Counted from the stretch's first letter, positions 45,247 through 59,378 are shown. The stretch is 64,000 nt of DNA from Channa striata (GCA_033026295.1 CM065179.1:16857275-16921274); one strand, 5' to 3'. The notes: generated by a model from the letters alone, not told the origin. Translations and numbers: made by a program.

Positions 45247-45430
45247 GGGGCTGCATGTGCGTGATGATGATGATGATGCGCGTGACGCCACGAGCAGAAG
45301 CAGAACAGCGGATCAGACCGGACCCGGGCTGAGGCAGCAGCAGCAGCAGCAGCAGCATCATCACCCGCCACAGAGGAGCTCCGCGCCGCTTCACCGTCGA
45401 CTCTCCGCTCCTCCCCCCACGGACTCTCAG

Positions 45431-48400
45431 ATGCTCCGTCTCGGCGGCGCGATGTGCGGCTTCTCGGCCCTGCTCTCCGTGTTTCTTGCCGGGCTCGCGG
45501 CGGCGTCCTCGGATCTGTTGGACAACCAACTGGGCGACATCAATTACTGCAAGAAGCAATGCCAGCTCAGCATCAGGAGCAAGAGCCCTGCGAAAGTAAG
45601 TTGCTCCTGTTGGGGTTCGAGCATTGTCAGCTGCGGGTTCGGAGCCACATTCCGACATTTCCGCGCAGAATGACACAGGACGGTCTGCACCGAAAAGGCC
45701 TTTACGTGTATGAAATATAGCCCAACAAATCCGTCCATATCTGGTAATAATCCTAATCAAAATAATAATAACTGGCACCACGCTGCCTCCGATTTTCGCT
45801 GCATCCTCTCGGCAGGGCCTGACTGCGGATGCAGCTCATTATTCTCTGCACCTTTAAGACTCGTCCAAGAAGTGAAATCAGGCTGGTGTTGAGGAGCTGC
45901 TAAACTGCGCCAGTCGTTTTTAATGCGCAGTCAAGGCTCGGAGAGACCGTGAGCGTCACACGACCATCGTCCTGCTCAGACGAGGCCACGCTGGTCTCTC
46001 AATGTCTCCGAGCTCCGGAGCCTCGGCTGGATCACGGCTGTTTTCGCTCCCACCGTCTCCGCCTTCAGGTGTGGTTCAGACATCCTGCAGGGCGAAGCTG
46101 CCAAGCCAACCCCATTCACCTGGGCTGGAGATTGTGGCTGAACGCGCACATCAGGCGTATTTGTGGAGATGCTGAATGCAGCAGTGGTTTGACACGATCA
46201 GACAGTGAGTCTTTGTGTGTTTGCTGCCTGTGCACAAACAGGGAAACGCAGTGAAGACGACGACAGACACAAGGATGGAAGGAAGCGTTCGTGCTCCGGG
46301 AATCTCTTTGTCTCTCCTGTTCCCACAGCGTTCGCGAGATGGCGCTGATTCTTTCCTCTGCAGCCCGAGTGAAGACAGGAGGAAGTAGAGAGGTGGAAAG
46401 TGCAGCTTCCTCTCTGCTCAAGTCTTACACAAGTGTCTCCTTATCGTTGGTTTTCTTTTACACACACTGAAAGCTGTTTATGACAGGCTGTAATACATGA
46501 GCTGCACCGTGTCATTAAGAGATGCCATAACCTATCTTTGTCATATTTCCTTACAAGGTTTCGTAGAGTTTACCCAGGAGTGCAGCAGACATCTCTAATT
46601 TTGTGCCCCCCCTCCTCCTCTCCCTGTCTGACTGGTAGGACTCCATAATGAACGCCTGTCATCGTGGCTGTCGCCTCTACTCCATCTGCCAGTTTGTCAA
46701 TGGCAACGCCGGATTCAACACCAGCAGGGAGGAGTGTCAGGGAGGTGAGTCGGTGCGGTTCGCTTGCATGTGCATGATGGTCCGGGTCAGCAGGCTGAGG
46801 CTAAAGTTGAGTTGTGTTGGAGCAAGTTAGTGAAAGTAGATTGAAGAAAACAAAGTAAAGATTCCCAGTGTTGGACATCAAAGCACAGATGCTTGTCTTA
46901 CTGGTGCATTAAGGTGCTGAACGCTACAGCTCTGTTAGAGCTCGCTGTGTTCCCTGAAAGCTGGCAGACTCAGTGGGGTTTATCTGGGTGTTTGAGGCTC
47001 CTCGCTCTGCTTGAACTGCTGTATTGGAAATCAATGTCGTGATTTGCTGTCCAGACAGGACTGGCCCCTGTTTCAATAATACCAACGTGGAGTCATTTGT
47101 CTGCAAATACAACATCTTGCTAGAATCTTCCCACATAAATAGCCTGCACCACTTTATTTCGTCTTCCACTGGTACTGAACTGACTAGTACTCTGTGCCCA
47201 CTCTCTTTTATGTCTCTTCTTCCTTTTATCCCTCCTCCATTTGCACTCTCAACTCCCTCTTGTTGTCTTCCTTTTTTAACATCATGTCTCTTCTCTCATG
47301 CTTTACAACTACCCCCCTCTCTCTCTTTATCTCCTTGCAGCCTGCCAGGAGGCATATATTAAACTGCTGGAGCAGGAGGCCTGCAGCACCGGCTGTGCCA
47401 GCCAACCCTCTGAACCTGAGATCAAGAGGAGGAAGGTGAGAAAGGCCACTCTGCAGTCAAAGGCTGAACGCATGCTTGCAGTGAACGCAGCTATAAAGAG
47501 CTGTAAAACATTCTAAACAGCATATACGTCCTCAAGTAACAGTTTTCCACTGTCTCTTGTGCAGCTGAAGGCCATGACTCTCCGCCCAAAGCCCCCCTCT
47601 GTGATGGAGGCTGTTTCCAGTTGGTGCAATGACATTGTCAGCTCTGCCCAGAGCTTCATCTCCTCCACATGGACCTTCTACCTTCAGGCTGACGATGGCA
47701 AAGTTGTGGTTTTCCAGGTAAGACTACACCAAGTGTGTGTCCGGGACAGGTGTGCCCAATATTTTGGGACATGAGGAGCAATAATTTTTTTGTTTCAAAG
47801 CATTTTGCTGTTTTCTGCTGACTATTTATTTTTTTTTTTGTCTTTAACATAGTCAACATTTAACAAAAGTTATTTTTAACAAAATTATGGCTGCGACGTG
47901 TTTGTGTTTGTAGCAACAGCAATTTTAATTAAAATTAAAAATATATGTAAAAGTGAAATGAGCAGCTGCATCAAAGTATAAAGAATTATCAGTACAGATC
48001 ATTTGGGAAATGCAGTATAGAAACAGACACAATAGCAATTATTTATTTAAACTTTAACAAAGTGAGAAACCTCTTCCTGTGTGGACTGTATCCTCTTATT
48101 AGTGGACAAATGCAACGTACACTGGTTTGCATACACTGTATACATTTTAACAGTCCTTCTATGATGATTCAGAATTTATTGTCATTTGTAGAATTCATAT
48201 TGTTTTAGCTGGAAGGTGAAGTGGATCTTTGCGCTAGCAGAGTCAACGTTACTGTGTTTAAATGCTTTTCTACTCAGCACAGACAAATGAAAGAGCCCCC
48301 ATCCTTATATCATATATGCCAGATTGAGCCATGATGGTGCAAAACTATAAAATTAATATCTGCAATGCGTTTTACTCTTAGATGTTTTTAATTGGAGGTT

Positions 48401-51400
48401 AAAAGCAAGCCATTACACCTTTATAGATTATTGGTTGAGCTAACCTCTGCTTCCTGTTAAGATAGCAAATTATATCCTGTCCAATATGGTGCCGTAGAAC
48501 TTGGGTCACTGCCAGCACATCTCACAGGCCATTTTATTGTCCGTGCATCAGTGAAGGTTGAGTGAACAAGGGCACAGCAGGATGGAGAAAAAGGGTTTGA
48601 ACTGAGAGGACCACTAATGTTCCTTTTTTCATCACTTTAATTGTTTATATATGTTCATTTAAATTATGTCTGTTCACTCAGCACCATGAGTAATTGATAA
48701 CTGGCAGGGGTAGCTGTAGGGAACTCACCTCAGGGTTCAAACCCAACATTTAGCACAGAAAGAAGTTTTTACTGTGACAAATAAAAATATCTCCAGAATT
48801 CTAAAAAATGAACTGAATGGACCTGACAGACTCATCATTCATGTCATGACTTAATCATCTGCAACAAGGTAAAGTCCTGTTTTTCTGTGTTTCTTAGTTA
48901 GCAGGATGTGTAAAATCCTCTTTAAAGATTCGGTGGAACAGCAAAAAGTAATTGTATTTTAGTGCTGACTCATAATTTTCTAGCAGTAGGAGTTTCAGCG
49001 CTGGTTGGTCAGTGACATGGTCTGGCACATTTGTCTCCCACAATTATCTGTTATTTCGATTTTTTTTTTTAAGTCAGATCCAGACACAAAGAAAACATTT
49101 CCTTGCCTTTTCTATCATTGAAAACGCTAATTTAGAGGTTTGTTCCGTCATGGCATTGCTGAGTGTGTTCCTGCTAAAGTAAATGCAGTACACCACCTAT
49201 ACATTAGAGCTGTAATAAGATTTGGTTTGTCTAACCACCAGACTACACAATCATGTCCTCCGAATTTCAAAAGCTGGTCAGAAACCTGCATTTCTGTCAC
49301 CGCTTTTCCTGTTAGAATAATAGCAGCTGCAATTAAAGGGCTCTGTGGGAAATTATAGTATTTATGTGCCGTAACCCATACAGAAGGGCTTCTGTATAAA
49401 AGACTCTTCTGTACGCTGAAATTTGTTATTAAGAATAAAAATTTGCTTGCAGGCTGGACTAGGAGGCTCCATTTCGTTTATAGAGATATAGGAGCCACAG
49501 AACATGAAATTACCGACATTTCTTTCAGACCTAGTGATGGATGCTCGCTCTTTATGGCAGCGACATGTGGCCTGCAGCAGCGAGGGGAAGCCAGGCTCCA
49601 CGGGGCTGTGAGAAGACTATCAGGCCTGTGTTTAGTGGGCAGTTGGCAAGCCGCCACCGACTTGACAGATTGACTCTCCGAGTGTTGAAACAACAGAAAA
49701 AGTCCAGCTAAGTTGAGAGACAGCTGAAGGGGGAAAACAACTAGAACTGCCTGAAATACAAATGATGTGGATATCTATAACGAGCCACAGGCTATATACA
49801 GTACCTCCGTCTGGGTGCTCATTTGTGTTAAGAGAATAACTTGTTTGTGTCCAGCCTCAAGCAGGTACCAGTAATAAATCAGTGTCAGCATTTAGTTCAG
49901 ATTAAAAGGGTGGAGTAAGTCAGTTTTAGGTTAAGACTTGGGTTTGTCCACAGTGGAGGAAAAATAAAGGAAACGTTTGAGCAAATGGTGGTAAAACAGC
50001 CCTTTCCTCCTCCTCTCTGCTGGCGTCCTTGTTATTTTCACAATTTAGCCCTGGTGCCTCGACAGAGTGAGGACGTTTGGGACAAAAGCGACTCGATTAA
50101 AGACTTCCTCCAACTGAGCTGCGGTGTGTTAGTGAGCTGGCCCGCAGATCAAATTGCACGTGGTGCAAGGCTGAATACAAAGACAGGAGGCCCTACCTTA
50201 TTTCTTCCTGACAATTCCATTAGTCATCCTGCCCAAATGGCTTTAAACAAAGAAAAATGCTGATTGGAACAGAGCAAACCTGCAGTATGACAAAAGCGTG
50301 ACTTTGATGGATGAGTGTTTTCCCTGTTTATTTTACTTATTCAGGCTCAAGAGACGGATGCGCCTTAAGCATGTGCACTTTCACATAGTTATCATGGTCC
50401 AGGTGTGGTGCTAATTTGCATATGTGTATTATCAAAAAAATATTTATGAAAAGACCCAAACTATCAATCCCTTAATTGGCATCTCAGTATTTTCTGACTT
50501 GCTCAGCTTCTGACACCCACTCTTAACCCTGTTTGTTCAATAAATACTTAAAAACTTTTAGAAAATATAATATATTTTTCATAATTCCAGGAGTAAATAC
50601 TGCACTTTATTGGGACGTGTTTTCCACAGCACATTTTTAATGCACATTTGTTGTGCTAATGAATTTAAATGGCAGCTGGATCTCTTACTGCACAGGGTTA
50701 TGACTCTGTTGCATGTGTTGCTGTTATTAACAGATCATGTGAACCAGGGGACAACAGCAGAGTCCTTTATAAGCTTTGTGTACTTGTTGACAAAAAACTG
50801 AATGTGTTGAAACCGTATTAATACTACTATACACACACACACACACAAAACATGCCTCCTTAGGACATACAGTAGGTGTTTTTTGTTTCTACTTTTGGAA
50901 GATTAACAATTAAACATTAAAACACTGTGCAGACACTATGGCTCCTCTTTCATTTTAGGAATGAAAATATTCGTATGGCTTATAAATTAATCTAATCTAT
51001 GTAGACCCAGACTAGCAGTGTTTATAATTTTGAGGTTAGCCAAAGTTCTTTTATAATAATTAGTTGACCTGCACTCTCAGTAAAAACTGCAGAAACAGAC
51101 AACATACCATTCGGTCTAATTGTTTCCTCCATTCCTCTGCTTTAAATTGTCTTTATGGCTGAGATGCTTCTGAACTCTCAGACCCCTCTTTCTTTCTCCC
51201 TCTTCCTGCCGTCTGTAAGTCAGAGCACCTTTTGTGCTCCCTCTCATAATGCATGACAGATGCAGATCAGACTCCACTCGTACTGATAGTTGGATCTCTT
51301 CAGGCAGCAGCCAATGAGAAGCTTTCCCCTCACATCTACCCTCATCGTTCCACAAACTTTACAATGGTGCTGCATCTGGTTTCAATGCAGCCTGTCAGAA

Positions 51401-54400
51401 CACACATTGCTTGCAAGTGGCAATAAAGCTGGTTATTTAAAAAAGTTTTTAACAGTTGAGGCTAGGAGCATTTCAGATGTTTGGGGGATCAAACTAAGCC
51501 ACTTACAGTATGCTGCAGAGTTTTGTTTTGCTGGACATTGTCTAAATCAGTCTGTGGTAAACAGATCAGTCATTTTCTCTGTGAATTAATTAGAATAAAT
51601 GAAACTGTGAATACAATTTGCTGGTTCCACATTATAGTGTGAGACACAGCAAGAGGTTTCAAAGTTCATTGATCCGGTTAAGTGTCACAATCAATAAATA
51701 CTGGGAGGTTGACACTGCTGCAGTAGGATACTATACTGTTCTAAATACGTGTGCGTTGTTGCTGAGGGCAGCAATTGTGTTGTTACAGCCGACTACAGCT
51801 GCTGTTGAAGTGCAGGGAAGGTCAGCAGTGGGGAACCAAAATCCCCTTTTAATGAGTTCTCCAGGGGAACCAGAAACACTGAGCACATAATGAAACACAC
51901 AACAGTGCAAATACTGACAGTCAGCTGACCAAGCTCTGTGCGTGTGTGTAGCAGTACAGAGATGCTGTCCCAGTTCAAGAGGTTTTATTTAAATAATTTT
52001 GAGTGGGAGAAAAACTGAGACCACACGGCATAAAACAGGCTGGAAACCATGGATTCTTTTCTTCTTTGGAGTGTCAAAAGTTGATATTTACTTTCTGTGT
52101 TTCTATGTTAATGTGTAAAGCTGTGTTGCATTTGAAAATGTAAAGTTACAATGCAGATCATAAGTATTAATGGAGTTACACATTTTTTTTTCGGCTTCTG
52201 TCTTTCAGCACATTCAGTTTGGAAGAACGTTGTGAAATATAGAAAGTCCAGTGTATGATGGATCGCCAACTTCCTACATAGTTTTAAAACACATTATTCA
52301 AACATATTCTGTTTTTTTAAGGTCTAACTGTCCAAAAACATAAGTTGTGGACCTTTTGCTCACGTTTAGAGCATTTGATTAAACTCCTTTCAATGATAAA
52401 CACAATGAGTCCTGTCAGTTAAATTTGGCATAATTACAGGCGAGTGTTTTGTTGTGTTGTCTCTCCTCAGAGCCAGCCAGAGATGGAGTACTCTCTGTCT
52501 GAGCTGCAGGCTCCTCGATCCAACGTGGCCGACAAACCTTGGCCCCAGATCCACTCTCACACCCAGAGACCTCACGGTGAGAACATTCGTACACACAACA
52601 CACACATGCCAATCAGCTTCTGTAGGTCAACAGTCTGCACATTCTCCCTGACAGATGGTTGAGGTACGTCTCTATTTTCACAAAGTTAATTTAATCATGT
52701 TTTCTGATAGATCTGGTTCATGAGAGTATTTCTGTTCACTCTCATTTATTTTAGTTCATCCATATTTGCTTTTTTCTTAAATGGCAAATAAAAGCATAAA
52801 ATTTTGCGTTTATTCCAAACGTTACATGGGCAAAATTCTCTCATTAGTGAGTCCAAATTAGCATTTAACATGAAATCATTTTTTTTGTATTTCACAGGTG
52901 TGAGGGGACATGGAGAGAAGGGAGCATCCAGAGCAGGAGGCAAAGGGAAGCACCCTGTCCAGCACACGGAGGACCCCACAGCTGAGCACGACTTCCTGGG
53001 CTGCATGTCGAGGTTAGGCCAGCGTTATCCTGCGGGGAGTGAAAGAGTTAAATGAAAGCAGCTTTGTTTTCTCTGTGCAACGTGCTCCACATCACTGCCA
53101 GTCATTTTGTAAAGCGAGGTTTTATCATCTGATGTCTTTCCCTCCAGGCACTTAATTGTCAGGAAGACAAGCCGTTTTGCAGAAACTTGCTTAAGATAGT
53201 TAATCCATCACGTTGAACATCATGTCTGTTTTGATTGCTGTCAGAGTTACAATAATATTGTTTTATTTGGCAATCTCCACCTTCATCTGTTTCCCTTGTG
53301 ATGATATTGAAGCAAGGTTTCAGAAAGACAGGTTATCTAAGGCAGTAACCTACACTACACATTTGTGTAATGCTTTTGAAGAGGAACTTAAAGGATAGAT
53401 GTGAAGGTTTATCTGATTGTATGATCCATTGTTACTAGGTTCATGGCAGGTCTCCAGCATTTAAGGACTTCAGATGCATTTCATTGGTTCCATCCTTCTC
53501 AATTCATCAATTCATCCTGTTGTTTCTTCCTCTCCACTTGCGTTCTCCAGGCGTTCAGGCCTTCCACGGTGGATTTTAGCTGCCTGTCTCTTCCTGTCCA
53601 TCATGGTCATGTTGTGGCTCAGCTGTGCCAGCCTCGTCACTGCACCAGAGCAGCACATTAAAACACAGGTACACACTGGGACGTGCTACTGGACACGCAT
53701 GTATATACAAGAGAATCTAACCGCAGCTTCACGAGCTAAAGGTTCAGTTACAAATGCAAGATTCTGTCTGTACTTGTGCATGTGCTGCAGTGACAAGAAG
53801 CCTGGTCTGTCCAGGTGCTTCCATGTTTTCTAATATTTTCACCTTTTAGTTTTGTAGGAGTTGCACATCTCACCAAAATTACACCGTCCTTTTATTAGTT
53901 TCCACTGTTATTGTGAGTTTGGCAGTGAAGGCAGAAAAACAGAGCAGGAGAATTGTTGGTTCTTACCAGCATCTCTCATCCACAGCTGTGTGCATGCTGT
54001 GTTATGGCGGTTCTTTTCAGGTGATTAAATCCTTTACAGTCGTCTGAAGGTGTTTTTCATCTGCAGTCTCTAATTTGTGCGACATGCATTGTCAAACCAT
54101 GGTCACGCACCCCACATTTAATGTGGTTTGAATCTTGTGCTGCCACTGATTAGTCTGCTACAGCATATTTCAATATTTTACAGTTTCTTAGTTCAGGCAA
54201 TAAAGATGAGCACAAAACACAAATCTGTGAAATCATCGGGAACCTCTTTCATTTTTTTATTCCCAGTTTGGTGATAGTGACTTTATTGTCCAATGCAGCC
54301 ACATCAAAGTGCTGCAGGTTTTCTCACTGTTTGGTTGTCTGTATATTTTCAGCTGAGCATCAATGGAGACAAAGAGTTCCTGGATAATGCACACAAAGTC

Positions 54401-54511
54401 AACCCGTACCACCTGAGTCCTGTGATCGCTGTCCCCATGAAACAGTCAGAGGAGAGCCAGGAGGCGGGGCCGCTGCCAGTAAAAGTTGACCTCAACAAAA
54501 CTTGTGTTTAG
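45431..54511 (+). CDS. tmem59l: Transmembrane protein 59-like (TMEM59L)
   Basis: Eight exons join in frame: 45431-45595, 46639-46744, 47341-47435, 47565-47717, 52471-52576, 52898-53012, 53551-53668 and 54353-54511, giving 338 residues (human about 342). The protein is a type I membrane protein of Golgi/endosomal membranes, best known from brain. It has a signal peptide (MCGFSALLSVFLAGLAAASS), a cysteine-rich luminal part (YCKKQCQ, CHRGCRLYSICQFV, CQEAYIKLLEQEACSTGC), a likely N-glycosylation site NTS, the conserved FISSTWTFYLQADDGKVVVFQ block, a membrane span in exon 7 (WILAACLFLSIMVMLWLSC) and a short cytosolic tail ending NKTCV. The first in-frame ATG is used here; a second at 45452 would start directly at the signal peptide. 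It is divergent from crlf1 as on human 19p13.11. TMEM59 is the alternative, but exon 7 (SRRSGLPRWIL) and the synteny favour TMEM59L. Confidence 0.95.
47718..52470 (+). other. tmem59l: tmem59l intron 4
   Basis: This 4.75-kb intron is the longest of the gene. It contains a short (AC)n run near 50832-50848 and otherwise AT-rich sequence with no coding or repeat signature that I recognise. Confidence 0.7.
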
Positions 54512-56120
54512 ATCGGAAGGAAAGAGCGGGAGAGTTGCTTTCTTATTTCTCTGGCCACTCAGCAGAATTTTTAAATGCATATTTTTAAGAGCATGGCTCC
54601 CTCCTGTCTTTTGAACCAACCATAATGAAACATCTAGCTTGTGTTAATTAATCAGACAGGTTTTTTCAGTTAGCTATACATTTCATTTTCTTGTACAGTC
54701 CAGATATCTTAAGTCCATCCTCAGATTGTCCTTAATGACTGGCTCATTGCTCATTGATAAGATGTGCTCTTGTCTCAGAGCCACGCTGGAGACAAGTAGA
54801 GAGGATGGATTACAGCTGAGAGCTTTCATATCAATTTTCATGTCTAGTGTGGGCGAAAGACGACAAATGCTGAGGTTCACTTGAGATTTAATTTTCCTCG
54901 TTCTCACAGGAAGTTTGGATTAATTCATGTCTTGCTGAGAGTGAAGGAAAAGTTGTAAAAAGTGTGAGAGAGATGAATTAAATGTGGGCAAAATATTTTG
55001 ATGGCACTCTGGCGAGCGCTGCAGGAAACACACTGTGTGTTTACACAGTCAGCATTACGAGCTGTTCAATTACATCGTCTTCAAGAGGGGGCTCGAAGCC
55101 CCCGCTCAATGCCTCACAGTGTTAAATAATTCACAGGTGAGCTACAAATTCTCATCGCGTTCAGACTAACGAAAGCTCAAAAAACTACATTTGAGTCCCT
55201 TGTCGTTTAAGTCCTCTTTGTGTTTCGTGTTTTGTGCGTTTGGATGCAAAAGCCCACATTCACTTTATAAGTCACGAAATTGACAACCAGCGATATTAAA
55301 CCTTGAACTGGATTCAAAGTGGACGTCTTAGAATGATACAAATCCAACTTTTTATTTATTTTCCTCCCTATTTATTCAGACTCGTCCACAAGTTACCTGT
55401 TAAATAGCGTTATGAAGTGCCATGTACAGTTACTTCATCATACACATGTATTTGCTCTGTATGTAAAATATACGCAGACTGGAACAAGACATATAGAGAA
55501 GGAACGATGCACCTATTACTGTATTATTGTCATATAATGCTCTTATATCACTTAAACAGATCTTAGCTGTTAAATGTACCATGTGCTTTCTAATAGCTGA
55601 CTATTTTGTATGTCCTAGGAGCACATACTGAAGGATAACCTCTGTAACAATGTGTATTGCAAAGCTTTTAACATAGACTTTTGTTATTGAACAAAGTTGC
55701 ACAGTTTTAGAGAAGATTTTCCGTTTTCCTCTCTGTGTTTTTGACGTCCTGTAATGATCTCTTTTAATCCAAGCTGTGTAGACAATAAACCGTGCATGCA
55801 AATGATGCTTTGATAGTTTATCTTTACCGCCCGCCAGGCCAGTATGGCACAAATCTACTGTAGACTTGTGATTTTTTTTTTTGTGTTCATATTTAATGTA
55901 ATCATTGAATAGAAAGTGTAACAATGAATGACAATATCCTCATGATTTACAGGAAAGACCCTTCATCAAAAAGCCATTCAATCAATATCTGTGCCGGTTC
56001 AAACTGAAGGTAAAACAAGGATATGATATGAATTTCAAACTGTATTGTTTCCTTTTTACTGGTCTGTTTATTTTCAATGAAATGGTACAACATGATAAAT
56101 AAAGTGTTTTCATTGTAAAT
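54512..56120 (+). other. tmem59l: tmem59l 3' UTR with candidate polyadenylation signals
   Basis: Non-coding sequence follows the TAG stop. AATAAA at 55784-55789 and 56098-56103 are plausible ends for a 1.3 or 1.6-kb 3' UTR. A GC hairpin (55087-55103, stem ggggngct-type with a three-base loop) lies within it. Confidence 0.5.
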
Positions 56121-56225
56121 ACATAAGAGACATGTTTTTTTTTAAAAAGCGATGGTTCACATTTTTCACTAAAGTTAGAGTGTACATTTGTTTATGTATG
56201 GGTATGTGCACTGTTTATATCTGCT

Positions 56226-56575
56226 CCATGGCCAAAAGTATATGGACACTGGAACACTTCTTTTATATGTGCTATATATGATTTCCTTAAAAAAATTTGC
56301 TTCTGCTTTTGCAAGAAACTCGACTGCCTGGAATGTGGCTGCCAGTCAGCAACAAAAACGTTATTGAGTTCATACACGTATGGTGTAAAACCTGGCTCAC
56401 CGTCTGCTTCCCTGTTCATCCCATCAGTGTTTGATGGGATTAAGATCAGGGATGAATGCAGGCCAGTCATTTTCATCAACACTAAGCTGAGACAAAACTG
56501 GTACATGTAGAGAAATATGGCCTAATGCAGGGACATTGTCATGTTGACGATGACAATTAAATGTGGACACCTATG
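56226..56575. mobile_element. decayed non-autonomous DNA transposon
   Basis: The left end contains gccaaaagtatatggacac, a wording typical of terminal repeats of a widespread fish DNA transposon. Internal sequence around 56410-56560 (catcccatcagtgtttgatg, tgcaggccagtcattttc, gggacattgtcatgttg) matches the interior I associate with the same fish repeat. A related tgtggacacct occurs near 56562. There is no transposase ORF. I cannot assign the superfamily with certainty; Tc1/mariner-like is a guess. Confidence 0.65.
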
Positions 56576-59342
56576 CAAAAAAGGTCATTGGGTTTATAAA
56601 AAAAAAACCCTATAGCTACAAAACTATTTTTTGCACTGGGAATTTTAAAACCAGTAAATTATTTGAATTCCAACAAAGATTTTTGTCTCATTTCACGTTT
56701 ACCTGGTACAATGCTCATTATGTATTAGTTATTATAATCCACTAGGTGGCGGCAGAGTTTAAAAAGTTAAACCAAAAGTTTATGAACGTATTGTACTATT
56801 TGCATAATACCTCATCTGCTCATCCTCGTTTTGAGTATATCTGTGCTTAAGCAAAGACTTTCATAACCATAACTCTTTATGCTTTACTATCCCAGTACTA
56901 GACTGTGAGAATGTTTTCTTATATAAATTGTGCATCTAAAAAAGAACGTAATGTGGAAACTGCTGTGTACCATAAGAAGAAAAGGCTGAGGTAGACAAAA
57001 TAGTCAAAGAAAAAAATGGCTGACATTTAGTCCACAAAATAAATTAAGCTGTATTTATAAAGGGAAGAAAAATGTCAAAAAGCATGACGGTGGAAACGTA
57101 ACATCAATTGGAGACAAATGTTGCTGCAGCTGTAAGAACTGCAGAGAGAGTAAGTGATGAGTCTGCCCGTACCTCTGTTCATCTGGAGGAAGCAAGAAAT
57201 GCAAAAAACTCTAAAATAGAGTAAGAATAATCTGAGCACTCACTGCTTTCTACACGTTTTACGGAAACCACAATCTGCTATTCATGTTGTCGTATTGGAT
57301 CATTAAGATTTGATTTATTAAGATGTAAATAATTGCAGGTTTATGTCATTTTCCTTGACAGTCAATAGTCTTGTGAGGAAAAAAACTACTGTATGTGCTG
57401 TTCATTTAAAATGCATGAAGATCTTTGTATTAGAACAGAATATAACACTGTGTTTTTTTCTGAATTAAGTGCTAACACATATTTTAAGCCATTTGGAGAA
57501 AAGAAGAAAACATGTAAACTGAGCAGTCTGTTGTAGAATAAAAAAAAACTACCAGATATATAAAGAACAGAAACATAATTTAACAGCACAAAACAAGGGC
57601 AACACAACACAGCTTCCCGTGCATGTGTCCAATTAGCATAACATGCTGGTTGGCTGTGTAAATGACAGACACACAGAACGAAATATCAAAACATGTCTTC
57701 ATGTTGTCAGCTGTGACACATAATCAAAGCGTCTCTTCAAGAGACCTGTGCTGTTTTATGCAGGGAAAATGTGTGGAAACGGCTGCAGGTCACTACAGGT
57801 GTGCGATGGGAGCCCCGAAATCCTCCTTTAACAGTGGAGTGTCTGTCCAGAGGTGATGGCTGATAATTCACAGCCTTAGTCAATTGAAAGGACTCAGAAA
57901 AAAAGCTAAAGTGCAAATTTGAAAGAGAATCTGCTTACTGGACAAAAAGGATTCAGAAGAACTGACCTAAGCCAAGGTTTGAGAACAAGGATAGATTTAG
58001 CTTTTATTTTGATGGCTTCCCATGCCCATCAATTCTACAAGCTTTTTTATGGCTAGTGGTTGCAAATGTGTGCCTGGATGTCCTTTTCACTCCCCCGTGG
58101 AGGAGGTGCAGGCTGGATCTGAGCTCTGATTTGTCTGCCATACATTCAGACACTTTAGGTAAAGAGAGAAAAATTGCCCACTGTAGTGGCACTTCAGTAA
58201 CTTGACCGGGCTGGCCTTCGCTGTGCACACTGAATGAATTTGGCAGCAGCTGGGCTCCCATTGATAACAAACCAGAGCGAGAAAGAGAGAAAGACAAAGG
58301 TTTGAGGTCTTGTGTGTGTATGTGTGTCTCAACCTGATCTGGATAAAAATAGATCCCATATTTGTGTGTAGACGTGGTGGAGGAAGGAAAACCAAAGGAG
58401 CAGGAACGAACTGTACTTTTCACACTGACATGTTGACTCATTTAATGCAAATGGGCTCTGTTGTCTCACTCTTTCTGTTATGACGCAAAACGATAGAATC
58501 CCTTCGAAAGATAATCTCAGATTCTGTGGTGCTCACGGTCACACAGCACACGTCACTCCAGCTGACATTTATGACCTGATCAGAACTCTGTCTGTACTTT
58601 GAGCACAGTGGAGGAACATTCACTGACTCTGGGTTTAAACCCAGTTTTCCTGTATGTCCAGATCTGTGAGGATCCATTTATACATGCTGAGATTTCCATC
58701 CGAAAGCAACACTTTTTATATTATTACACGAGTCCAGTTTTGTCCAGAAGATCCAAACGCAGTTGCAAATCTTTCTCCAAACTTCCAGTAATAATTGTGA
58801 CTGATAAAGGTGAAATCCCTTTGCAAACATGTCACATTAGTTGCAAAACAATGTCTACAAACAAACCTGAATGGGGGAAAAAGTCACTTCATACGAAATG
58901 TGTGTATAATTGTGGCGTGTCAAATCCTCGTTCCTCCCGCGGTGGATAAAAACAACTGTGAGCTTTCCCACGAGCATTTTTCTGTGCTTCACTGCAAACA
59001 AAAATAGTTGTGCATCCTTTGGCTAATTAACCCCAAATAATTGTCTTGAGTGGCTCATTCAGCAGTGGGTTCCATGTCCAGTAACGAGGAGCCTGTCGCC
59101 CACAGGGGGCACTATGGTTCCAGGTTTGAGCGCTGGTGGCCCCATTATTACAATTTAATGGTTTATAAGAGTGAAGAGGCAATGTTCCTCTCTCTCTGTG
59201 TGTCTCTCCCTCCCAGCAGAAAGCTGTGTGCTGCTCTTATCTGGCCAGACCTGCTGCAGGAGCCAACCTGCAGTGCATTAAACAAGCCACCACCACTGAC
59301 ACACACACACACACACACACACATAGGCCTACACATGCTGCT

Positions 59343-59378
<36 letters not shown>

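Larger units (their letters stand above)
44231..45430. promoter_or_regulatory. crlf1/tmem59l divergent promoter region
   Basis: The start codons of crlf1 (minus) and tmem59l (plus) are 1.2 kb apart and face outward, so both promoters must lie in or near this interval. It includes CpG-rich ends (44300-44400 and 45280-45430), a 92-base (AC)n array at 44492-44583, a (TG)n run at 45215-45243 and a (GCA)n run at 45334-45357. No TATA box was assigned. Confidence 0.6.

Noticed and set aside
45182..45430. Upstream in-frame extension of tmem59l
   Set aside because: The frame is open but has no ATG before 45431 and consists of microsatellite-derived residues, so it is 5' UTR.
45167..45781. 204-residue minus-strand ORF with poly(HT)
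   Set aside because: It crosses tmem59l exon 1 and a TG microsatellite; the repeat-derived residues and lack of similarity mark it as spurious.
58004..58441. 145-residue minus-strand ORF
   Set aside because: No family resemblance, no plausible splice partners, and AT-rich random-like composition.
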